Shown here one piece after another: positions 8,418 through 14,734 of a DNA stretch of 18,065 nt; position 1 is the first letter of the stretch, and each line of letters starts with the position of its first letter. This stretch comes from Pseudorhodobacter antarcticus (GTDB lineage Bacteria > Pseudomonadota > Alphaproteobacteria > Rhodobacterales > Rhodobacteraceae). A model generated the notes under the pieces. That model worked only from the letters and a program-made list of their open reading frames with translations, was not told the origin of the DNA and did not search any database. Position numbers and translations under genes: made by a program. The stretch is taken from assembly GCA_945897655.1 (NCBI GenBank), contig CAMDHB010000026.1, positions 1 to 18,065 of the forward strand. The letters run 5' to 3'.

Positions 8418-8446
8418 GTTGTCACCCTTCGACTTGATTCTGTCAA
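8418..8446 (-). promoter_or_regulatory. Predicted sigma-70-type promoter for the gntR-amidase-importer operon
   Basis: On the minus strand a perfect TTGACA -35 box (8446-8441) is followed after 17 bp by GACAAC (8423-8418), a weak -10 match of 3/6. This would start the transcript only about 10 bases before the gntR ATG at 8400. The local sequence is visibly AT-richer than the flanking genes, as expected for a promoter. The -35 is good; the -10 is doubtful. Confidence 0.4.
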
Positions 8447-9074
8447 TGGGGAAAGCCATAGTCACAGCCAGGCAGCGTACAAACAGCAACCACAGCTGAT
8501 TTTTTCCAAGAATTAGTTCAAGAATGCGGCGGCTGTGTCCAAAACATGGGCACACCAGCAAACCAAACGCCGTTACGAAACACCTGTCCTTTCCAGACCA
8601 GGCAAAGGAGTACTGTATCAATTTCTGATTGGGTCATTCCTTTCGCGCAAGAAGCGATGACGAGATTCACCTGCAACCTGCCGTCGATCAACGCCATCGC
8701 GGGGGCGAACCGTCTCAACTGGACACGATTGGACACCACAAACTGCACGATATGAAAACCCGTGGCTTGAACCTGCGGTGTCAAACACTGGAACTTGCCG
8801 CTGATTTTCGGTTGTCGAATGATTTGGAAGGCTCGCCGTGACCTTGGGGCGGAGAGCTCGGGTACATTGGTTCTGTGGCACGACAACGAACAATCCAAGC
8901 GATCCGGGAGGGTCGCATGTGAACAGTGCAAACCGATTGAAATTGGACTTGTCATGTATTTGTGCCGCTCCAAGTGCTCGTTCGGGCCGCTTGGCGTTTG
9001 AAGACCAAGGGACTTTTCCCTCCCAAAGCTGAATGTCGGCGGCGTCGATTACGGAAGCCGTTTGCCGGAAATGA

Positions 9075-9132
9075 CCCGTGGCACATGTGCTGTTGGCGGA
9101 CATTGCCGAACGAAGGCGGGGTCTGCCACGGG
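9075..9132. repeat. 9-bp inverted repeat with nested symmetry
   Basis: CCCGTGGCA (9075-9083) and TGCCACGGG (9124-9132) are perfect inverted copies separated by 40 bases. Inside lies a shorter stem TTGGC/GCCGA (9093-9097 with 9105-9109, one G-T pair). Two perfect 10-bp palindromes overlap the outer arms: GCACATGTGC (9081-9090) and GCGGATCCGC (9132-9141). The region could fold as a multi-stem RNA or be a relic of a repeat element. No gene start or T-tract is linked to it, so function is unknown. Confidence 0.45.
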
Positions 9133-9284
9133 CGGATCCGCATCCAGAATGTCCGGCAGCCGCCTGTGTCGGTTAGCAAGTTGGGGTTGGTACCGTCTCC
9201 AAATCCCCTGCCCAACCTGATTCTCAGGCTTTTTCAATACTTTGGTTACATGAACACTTGAACCGCCCCAGAAGTTTCGACGCA

Positions 9285-10046
9285 TCAACGCGGTCGAATA
9301 GCCTCCAGAAATGGCATGTTGCCGGCCATCAGACCGCAATCCACCGTCAGGCTGGTGCCCGTGATCCCGCTGGCGGCGGAAGAGGCGAGAAAGAGGATGG
9401 CGTTGACCACTTCGTCCGGCGTGACAATGCGGCCGAGGGGGTAGAGCGCTGAAACCCGGTCCATGACTGTGGGGTCCGCGGCCAGGCGGTAAACCCAGGC
9501 GTTGGTGCGCACCGAGGCGGGGATGACAGCATTGGCGCGGAGGCCGTGCTTGCCTTCCTCGACCGCCAGACCACGCATCCAGGCCAGGAGCGCCGCCTTG
9601 GCGGCAGAATAGGCCGGGTTGCCGTGGTGGGTCAGGGCATTGACGGAAGCCACAAAGACAAAGCCACGGTTGCCACCGAGCGACCGCATGGCCGGCAACA
9701 GGGCATGGGTGAAGCGCGCAGCCCCGGTGAAATTGGCGTCCATCTCGGCCGTGATGCCCTCGGGCGTTGTCAGATCGAAGGTATCCTGCCGGGTCCAGCC
9801 AGCGTTGGAAATCACGATGGAGGGCGGGCCGCTGGCGATGACCGCCTGGGCCGCCGCGTCAATGGAAGCCTTGTCGCGCAGATCGAAGGCATGGCGTTCT
9901 GCAATATGGGAAGCCTGCAGATCGGGCCCTTCCATGTCACAGGCAATGACCGTCGCTCCAAGCGCGGCAAGGCGTGTCGTAAGGACCGAGCCGATGCCAC
10001 CGGCCGCCCCAGTGACAAGCACGCGTGCCCCGTCAAAGTTGATCAT
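9285..10046 (-). CDS. Short-chain dehydrogenase/reductase (classical SDR, probably NAD-dependent)
   Basis: Cytoplasmic oxidoreductase of 253 residues, standard classical SDR length. Motifs in order: cofactor loop TGAAGGIG at 12-19, Asp37 at the end of the second strand (favouring NAD(H) over NADP(H)), NAG at 81-83, structural Asn105, catalytic Ser134, and YSAAK with Tyr146 and Lys150. The C-terminal SSAASGITGTSLTVDCGL segment is the usual family ending. The ATG at 10046 has an AGGGA ribosome site. It lies 75 bp after the flavin monooxygenase, same strand, so it probably oxidises an alcohol or reduces a carbonyl in that pathway. Annotations such as 3-oxoacyl-ACP reductase or sugar dehydrogenase would be over-specific. 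Confidence 0.93.
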   Translation of the reverse strand: MINFDGARVLVTGAAGGIGSVLTTRLAALGATVIACDMEGPDLQASHIAERHAFDLRDKASIDAAAQAVIASGPPSIVISNAGWTRQDTFDLTTPEGITAEMDANFTGAARFTHALLPAMRSLGGNRGFVFVASVNALTHHGNPAYSAAKAALLAWMRGLAVEEGKHGLRANAVIPASVRTNAWVYRLAADPTVMDRVSALYPLGRIVTPDEVVNAILFLASSAASGITGTSLTVDCGLMAGNMPFLEAIRPR

Positions 10047-10121
10047 GAGGCTGTCCCTGCATAAACCTGCCTAAAAAAATGATGGCGGGTGATTTCTTCA
10101 TGGTGCCCTTCGCTCTGCCAT

Positions 10122-11903
10122 TCAAGGCCGGGCCAGATGCGGCAGGGGGGCTGCGTAGACCGGTGTCGAAATCCCCTCCATCCGAGCCTTCAGTTGCAGG
10201 GCGACGAAGCGCGAATAAAAGCGTGACAGGGCCAGATTGCCACCGTGATACCACAGGTTGGGCACAGCAGTCGGCTTCCACATGTTGCGCGGCTCGCCCT
10301 GCCACGGGCCGGGGTCGCCGGTGATACCCGAGCCGAGGCCCCAGCATGGGCCGGTATCATCCGCAGCCTTGCGCGACACGATGGCGGCCACCGTTTCGTT
10401 CATCGACTGATAGCCCGTGCAGGCAATGATGACGTCGGCGGTGACCTGACGGCCGTCAGACAGGGTCAGCCCGTCGGGTGTCAGTGCCGCCACGCCAGCG
10501 CCGGACAGCACCCCGATATCGCCACGCGCGATCAGTTCAGAGGCGCCGACATCGATGTAATAGCCCGAAGCGGTCCGCATCGCCTGCACCATCAACCCGG
10601 TGTCATCCGGCCCGAAGGTCAAGGCAAAGCCGGATGCCGCCAGTCGGTCATAAAATGCGGCGTCCCGGGCACGGATCGTCTGGTACAGACGCTTTTGCTG
10701 TTCGGCGAAGACGGCCATGGGGGTGGCGGCGCCGATCAGGTCGGCCTTGTCCACTGTGATCCCCCGCGCCACTGCCGCTTCGGAATAGATGACAAAGGCA
10801 AGGTCCGTCAGGGTCTCGGATTGTACCACAATCGTCGCGTTCCGCTGGATCATGGTGACCTCGGCCCCCGCCTCCCACAGGTCCACCGCCACATCGTGGG
10901 CAGAACTTGCCGCCCCGATCACCACGGCCCGCTTGCCGCGAAAATCTGCGGCCCCCTGATAGGCGCTTGAATGCAGCAGGGTGCCCTTGAAGCTGTCCAT
11001 CCCTGGCCAGTCGGGCTTTTTGGGCGGACCATAGGCGCCGGTGGCAAAGACCAGGTGTTTGGGGCGCAGGGTCAAAGGCTTGCCCATGCGGGTGACCGTG
11101 ACAGTCCAGTCTTGCGACGCCTCGTTCCATGTCGCCTTGTCGCAGGTGGTCGAGGTCCACAGGTCAAGTTCAAAGAGGCTGGAGTAGGCTTCCAACCAGT
11201 CGCCCATCTTGTCCTTTGGCGTGAAAACCGGCCAGGTGTCGGGAAAGGGCAGATAGGGCATGTGGTCGTACCAGACCGGATCGTGCAGCACGAGACTGCG
11301 GTAGCGGTTGCGCCAGCTGTCCCCGGCGCGGGCGTTCTTCTCGATGATCAGCGCGGGAACGCCCAACTGCTTCAACCGTGCGCCAAGGGCAAGGCCGCCC
11401 TGCCCCCCGCCGATGACCAGGACATAGGGCTGGTCTTGCGTGCCAAGGCGTGCGGCCTCAGCCGTGCGGTTTTCAGACCAGGTGCGCCGATTGCGATCCG
11501 CCTTGTGGACGATCCCCTTTGGCCGGGTTGGGCCGCGCGGTTCCTCGTGACCCTTCAGGTCCGCCATGGCGGTCAACAGGGTCACTGCGCGGCCCTCGCT
11601 TAAGGTGACCCGGCCGATGCCTTGGGCGCCGGCGGTCTCGAATGCCAGCCAGGCATGGGTTTGATCGCCATCCGCCTCCGGCGGTTCGGTCAATCGCCAA
11701 CCAGTGGGCGCAGTCCTTGGCAGCGTCTCGGCCAGCATCGCGGCGATCGCCGGTCGCCCCTCCATCGTCTTGATGTTCCAGGTAAATGTCAGAAGGTCGC
11801 GCCAATAGCAGGTTTCGTGGAACAGGGCGGTGATGGCTGGAATATCCTGGGCCGAGATGGCCTTGGCAAAGGCGTCCATCCAGTCTTGCGGGGTCTGCGT
11901 CAC
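10122..11903 (-). CDS. Flavin-containing monooxygenase with N-terminal NTF2/SnoaL-like domain
   Basis: FAD- and NAD(P)H-dependent monooxygenase of the FMO/YUCCA-like type, 593 residues from the chosen start. Residues about 1-125 look like an NTF2/SnoaL fold (WMDAFAKAISAQDIPAITALF, then a WRDLLTFTWNIKTMEG stretch). A linker leads to the FAD site GGGQGG at 165-170 with Glu188 ending the second strand, the ATG-type motif FATGAYGPP (286-294), the FMO fingerprint FKGTLLHSSAY (305-315) and the second nucleotide site GAASSAHDVA (330-339). The last, with Ala at the middle position, is usual for this subgroup. A longer frame begins with an ATG at 11981 but runs 77 bp into the regulator gene. The GTG at 11903, one base after the regulator stop and with GGGAGA upstream, is better. 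Likely reaction: N-, S- or carbon oxygenation of a small molecule; YUCCA-like decarboxylation of a 2-oxo acid is possible but unproven. Confidence 0.92.
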   Translation of the reverse strand: MTQTPQDWMDAFAKAISAQDIPAITALFHETCYWRDLLTFTWNIKTMEGRPAIAAMLAETLPRTAPTGWRLTEPPEADGDQTHAWLAFETAGAQGIGRVTLSEGRAVTLLTAMADLKGHEEPRGPTRPKGIVHKADRNRRTWSENRTAEAARLGTQDQPYVLVIGGGQGGLALGARLKQLGVPALIIEKNARAGDSWRNRYRSLVLHDPVWYDHMPYLPFPDTWPVFTPKDKMGDWLEAYSSLFELDLWTSTTCDKATWNEASQDWTVTVTRMGKPLTLRPKHLVFATGAYGPPKKPDWPGMDSFKGTLLHSSAYQGAADFRGKRAVVIGAASSAHDVAVDLWEAGAEVTMIQRNATIVVQSETLTDLAFVIYSEAAVARGITVDKADLIGAATPMAVFAEQQKRLYQTIRARDAAFYDRLAASGFALTFGPDDTGLMVQAMRTASGYYIDVGASELIARGDIGVLSGAGVAALTPDGLTLSDGRQVTADVIIACTGYQSMNETVAAIVSRKAADDTGPCWGLGSGITGDPGPWQGEPRNMWKPTAVPNLWYHGGNLALSRFYSRFVALQLKARMEGISTPVYAAPLPHLARP

Positions 11904-11904
11904 G

Positions 11905-12849
11905 TCAATCTCCCAAAGGTTCGATGTCGGGGCCGGCACCTTGGGCAACAAGGTTGAACTTGATCCGGCGCAGGTTTTCACGGGCCAGCGGCCCCATCTG
12001 ATAGCCCGTCGCTGCGGCCACCAGATCGATGATCAGCAAAAAGGCAAAGCGCGAGGCCGAGGGCGTAAGCGCGTCTGGATACTCGGCAATCTTGGTGGTC
12101 AGCGCGATTTCGGCAGCCTGGGCAAGCGCCGATCCGGGGGTGGTGATCGCGATGCTGCGGGCGTGATAGCTGCGGGCGATGTCAACGCAGTCAATCACTT
12201 CGCTGGTGTGGCCCGTAGCGGAAATGGCGATGACCACATCATGTGGACGGAATGTGGCGATGGTCATGCGGGCAAGATAGGGATCCTTGCAGGCCATCAC
12301 GGACACGCCATAGCGGAACAGCCGGTTCTGCGTCTCCTCGGCCAGGGCCGAAGACGACCCGCCCAAACCCAGCACCAGAACCCGCCGGGCCGAGGCCAGG
12401 ATGGCGGCTGCGGCCAGCACAAGGGCGGGATCCAGCTGGCGTTCGACCTCGCGCAGGGCAAGGCGGGCCTCGCCAAGGACCGAGGTCCAAAACGGCGGCA
12501 TTGCCCCCTGACCTGGACCCGGGCTTGGGGCGGGCAAGGGGTTGTCAGCGGCCAGAAATATTTCGCCCACAACCAGAGAGCGGGCCAACTGCAGCTTGAA
12601 ATCCCTGACCCCAATGCAGCCGATCGAACGGCAAAACCGCGTGACCGAAGGCTGGCTGACACCCGCGCGGTCGGCCAATTCGGCATTGGACGCATCCACT
12701 GCCGCCTGCACATCCGACAGCACGGCGTCGGCCACCGATTGCTCGGCACGGCTCAGGCCGGGATAGCAATCCTTGATTCGGGCAATGATGTCGTGACGGC
12801 GCTGCGCTGCGGAGCCATGCAGCGAAACCGCCTGTTCTGCGCGTGGCAT
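11905..12849 (-). CDS. MurR/RpiR-family transcriptional regulator (HTH_6 plus SIS domain)
   Basis: DNA-binding regulator of 314 residues. The N-terminal RpiR helix-turn-helix covers about 30-95, with ASNAELADRAGVSQPSVTRFCRSIG at 53-77, where the family consensus has SIxELAxxAGVSxxTVxRFxxxLG. The SIS sugar-isomerase-type effector domain covers about 145-280: GLGGSSS at 161-167 and ISATGHTSE at 209-217 correspond to the phosphosugar-binding loops. A short Pro/Gly-rich linker (104-116) separates the domains. ATG at 12849 follows an AGGGAGG ribosome site. It is the first gene of the regulator-monooxygenase-dehydrogenase operon and is divergent from the ABC importer operon. Control of both from the shared region is inferred. 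RpiR proteins often sense phosphorylated sugars, but in catabolic clusters like this the ligand may be something else. Confidence 0.95.
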   Translation of the reverse strand: MPRAEQAVSLHGSAAQRRHDIIARIKDCYPGLSRAEQSVADAVLSDVQAAVDASNAELADRAGVSQPSVTRFCRSIGCIGVRDFKLQLARSLVVGEIFLAADNPLPAPSPGPGQGAMPPFWTSVLGEARLALREVERQLDPALVLAAAAILASARRVLVLGLGGSSSALAEETQNRLFRYGVSVMACKDPYLARMTIATFRPHDVVIAISATGHTSEVIDCVDIARSYHARSIAITTPGSALAQAAEIALTTKIAEYPDALTPSASRFAFLLIIDLVAAATGYQMGPLARENLRRIKFNLVAQGAGPDIEPLGD

Positions 12850-12880
12850 CTGGCAACCTCCCTGCCCGGACCTGAACGCA

Positions 12881-12910
12881 ACTATGCAAGACGCAAAGAC
12901 GGCGCGTCAA
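12881..12910 (-). promoter_or_regulatory. Predicted promoter for rpiR-monooxygenase-dehydrogenase operon
   Basis: On the minus strand TTGACG (12910-12905) and CATAGT (12886-12881) are separated by 18 bp: 5/6 and 4/6 matches to the -35 and -10 consensus. The start point would fall about 25 bases before the rpiR ATG, leaving room for its AGGGAGG ribosome site. The candidate operator at 12916-12930 lies just upstream of the -35 box. Confidence 0.5.
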
Positions 12911-12915
12911 GCAAA

Positions 12916-12930
12916 TGTAGGAAACTTACA
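12916..12930. promoter_or_regulatory. Candidate RpiR operator 1 (TGTAGGAAACTTACA)
   Basis: A 15-bp near-palindrome with perfect TGTA/TACA ends and matching inner G/C. From memory, the RpiR-family protein HexR binds a 15-bp palindrome of the form TGTARTWWWAYTACA, and this site has the same ends and length. It adjoins the -35 box of the predicted rpiR promoter. Its reverse complement begins TGTAAGTT, which is shared with the second site at 13001. Binding is inference. Confidence 0.5.
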
Positions 12931-12990
12931 CCGCAAGCCTGTGGAAAAACCTATCTTTTGTGGAACTCATGTCGTCGCATTTTCGAATCG

Positions 12991-13019
12991 TTGACAGATG
13001 TGTAAGTTGGAAACAATCA
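12991..13019 (+). promoter_or_regulatory. Predicted promoter for the ABC importer operon
   Basis: A perfect TTGACA (12991-12996) faces the ABC genes. The -10 is poor: CAATCA at a 17-bp spacer, or AACAAT at 15 bp. A weak -10 under a perfect -35 suits a regulated promoter. The second TGTAAGTT site (13001-13015) occupies the spacer, which would make bound regulator a repressor of this arm. Confidence 0.4.
13001..13015. promoter_or_regulatory. Candidate RpiR operator 2 (TGTAAGTTGGAAACA)
   Basis: Shares the 8-base half TGTAAGTT with the reverse complement of operator 1, and GGAAAC with its direct strand; the right half (AAACA) is a degraded match to TTACA. Its centre lies 85 bp from the centre of operator 1, about eight helical turns, so a tetrameric regulator could hold both sites on the same face. 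Site and function are predicted only. Confidence 0.4.
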
Positions 13020-13077
13020 TCCAGCACAGGGAAGGCAGGGGCTTTTCCGGGGCATTTGGCGCGTGGGGGCAAGTCTG

Positions 13078-13848
13078 ATGGTCGTGAAACTGGCGGTCCG
13101 CAATGCGGGCAAACGCTATGACGACCTTGAGGCGCTGAAAGGTTGCTCCTTTGACGTGGCCGACAAGACCATTGTTTCGATCGTGGGGCCGTCAGGTTGT
13201 GGAAAGACCACGCTTCTGTGGTCCATGTCGGGTCTGCACAGCCTGACCTCAGGCCAGGTCGATCTGGACGGCGAGCGCATCACCGCCCCCCGCCCCGAAA
13301 TCGGTCTGGTGTTCCAAGAGGCGAACCTTCTGCCTTGGCGCAACCTTATGGATAACATCCTGTTTCCATTCGAGGTCAAGCATCAGACCCCCGACATGGC
13401 CTGGATCACCCATCTGATGGACCGCGTGGGCCTGACCGGCTTTGAAAAACGGATGCCGCGCGAATTGTCTGGCGGCATGCAACAACGCGGGGCCATCGTG
13501 CGCGCCCTGTCTCTGCGCCCCCAGGTCTTGCTGATGGACGAACCCTTCGGCGCGCTGGACGCCTTCACCCGTGAAGAGATGAACCGTCTCGTCGAAGAGA
13601 TCTGGCTCGAGACGAAAACCACCATCGTCTTCATCACCCATTCCATCGAAGAGGCGATCTTTCTGTCCGACCGGGTCATCGTACTGACCAAACGCCCCGG
13701 CCGGGTCCATGCCGATTATCCCGTCAACCTGCCGCGCCCGCGCAGCCTGGAAACCATGGCCGGCCGCGAGGTGTTTGATCTGATGAACAAGATCAAGGCT
13801 GACATCTATGGCATGTCGTCCATGCGGCCACGATCGGCGGCGGAGTAA
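13078..13848 (+). CDS. ABC transporter ATP-binding protein, SsuB/NrtD/TauB type
   Basis: Cytoplasmic ATPase for the importer encoded next to it, 256 residues from the ATG at 13078. Motifs: Walker A GPSGCGKT at 37-44, Q-loop FQEANLLPWRN around 79-89 (typical of the nitrate/sulfonate/taurine subfamily), signature LSGGM at 130-134 followed by QQR, Walker B VLLMDE at 150-155, D-loop GALD, and switch His188 in FITHSIEEA. A GTG five codons upstream (13063) is an alternative start; the ATG was preferred because GGGGGC lies seven bases before it and the conserved KLAVRN segment begins soon after. It ends 3 bp before the permease ATG. First gene of the plus-strand operon. The family covers sulfonates, nitrate, cyanate, pyrimidines and other small molecules, so substrate is open. 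Confidence 0.95.
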   Translation: MVVKLAVRNAGKRYDDLEALKGCSFDVADKTIVSIVGPSGCGKTTLLWSMSGLHSLTSGQVDLDGERITAPRPEIGLVFQEANLLPWRNLMDNILFPFEVKHQTPDMAWITHLMDRVGLTGFEKRMPRELSGGMQQRGAIVRALSLRPQVLLMDEPFGALDAFTREEMNRLVEEIWLETKTTIVFITHSIEEAIFLSDRVIVLTKRPGRVHADYPVNLPRPRSLETMAGREVFDLMNKIKADIYGMSSMRPRSAAE

Positions 13849-13851
13849 CCC

Positions 13852-14682
13852 ATGACCGACGCAATCCCCGAATTCAAAAAGACCGAGGCGACCAAGGTCG
13901 GCATCACCGGATCGGCCCTGACCGCCGGGATCGGCTCTGCCACCCGCAAGGAAATCGCCATCATCCTGGCCGTGGCTGTCCTGGTGATCGGCGGGCTGGA
14001 GTTTGTCCTGTGGGCTTATGACGTGCCGCAATACATCCTGCCCCGCCCAAGCCTGATCGCAGCAGCGCTGGTAAAGGAGTTTCCGCTTCTTCTGCCACAC
14101 CTCGGCTATTCGATGGTCTCTCTGTTGTCCGGCTTTACGATCGGCGCGGTCACCGGAATGGTCATGGCGGCCATCGTGACACAGTATCCCTTGGTCGAGA
14201 AAGTGGTCACGCCGTACATTCTGGTCCTCGTCACCACACCCATGCTGGCGCTGGTGCCCCTCCTCATCCTGCGCTTTGGCTTCGGCTACACCCCCCGCAT
14301 CATCGCCGTGGCGCTGGCCGTGGGACCGATGGTCATGATAAACGCTGCCACCGGGTTCCGGCGCACCGACAGTGCCAAACTGGCACTCGCGCGGTCCTAC
14401 GGCGCCTCGACCCTGCAAATCTTCTGGAAAATCCGCGCGCCAATGGCCCTGCCGATGATCCTGGTGGGGTTGATGATCGGGTCGATCTTTGGCCTCTTGA
14501 CCACCGTCGGCGCCGAAATGGTGGGCGGCGGCTTTGGCCTCGGCAACCGTCTGACCACCTACTCCAGCATGATCAACATGCCGGAATTCTTTGCCGTGAT
14601 CCTGCTTTTGTCGATCATCGGCATTCTGATCTACGTGATTTTTTTCCTCATCGGCAAGAAATGGGCAAGCTGGGAGACCTAA
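13852..14682 (+). CDS. ABC transporter permease, SsuC/TauC type
   Basis: Inner-membrane permease of 276 residues. An approximately 32-residue cytoplasmic N-terminus precedes the first hydrophobic span (about 35-55), followed by the ILPRPSLI segment (62-69), which matches the LPxPSxV hallmark of SsuC-like proteins. Further spans lie at about 87-110, 121-141, 149-167, 201-220 and 248-270. The EAA loop that contacts the ATPase is LARSYGASTLQIFWKIRAPMALP (179-201). The start is 3 bp after the ATPase stop, with its ribosome site (GGAG) inside the end of that gene, so the two are probably translationally coupled. One permease gene implies a homodimer. Confidence 0.95.
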   Translation: MTDAIPEFKKTEATKVGITGSALTAGIGSATRKEIAIILAVAVLVIGGLEFVLWAYDVPQYILPRPSLIAAALVKEFPLLLPHLGYSMVSLLSGFTIGAVTGMVMAAIVTQYPLVEKVVTPYILVLVTTPMLALVPLLILRFGFGYTPRIIAVALAVGPMVMINAATGFRRTDSAKLALARSYGASTLQIFWKIRAPMALPMILVGLMIGSIFGLLTTVGAEMVGGGFGLGNRLTTYSSMINMPEFFAVILLLSIIGILIYVIFFLIGKKWASWET

Positions 14683-14734
14683 GAGGCAGGCCGAACCCGC
14701 GCTGACTGAACCAACGACAACAGGGAGACTAGAC

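Larger units (their letters stand above)
8401..9284. other. Intergenic region of about 0.88 kb with no supportable gene
   Basis: This stretch separates the gntR start from the dehydrogenase stop. Several frames stay open on the minus strand (about 8518-8973 and 8618-9103, overlapping each other in different frames), but their translations are Cys/His/Gln/Arg-rich with no recognisable motif, lack good ribosome sites, and do not look like the codon use of the neighbouring genes. Part of it is AT-richer than the surroundings, especially 8401-8620. Besides the gntR promoter it contains an inverted repeat at 9075-9132 and a short IS-end-like sequence at 9259. It may be the remnant of a decayed insertion or pseudogene; I cannot identify a parent gene. 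Confidence 0.5.

Noticed and set aside
8518..9103. Two overlapping minus-strand frames (8518-8973, 8618-9103) as genes
   Set aside because: No recognisable motif, unusual residue composition, no convincing ribosome site, and mutual overlap in different frames; kept only as a possible degenerate region.
9217..9236. CCTGATTCTCAGG followed by CTTTTTC as a rho-independent terminator on the plus strand
   Set aside because: The stem is only 5 bp, the T-run is short, and there is no plus-strand gene upstream; on the minus strand, where it would serve the dehydrogenase operon, the T-run is on the wrong side.
11904..11981. ATG at 11981 as the monooxygenase start
   Set aside because: It would overlap the regulator gene by 77 bp and add residues outside the NTF2-like domain; the GTG at 11903 with GGGAGA upstream and one-base spacing fits better.
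11830..13005. A 391-codon plus-strand open frame opposite the RpiR gene
   Set aside because: The minus-strand frame encodes an intact HTH-SIS regulator with a good ribosome site; the plus frame is a low-information shadow.
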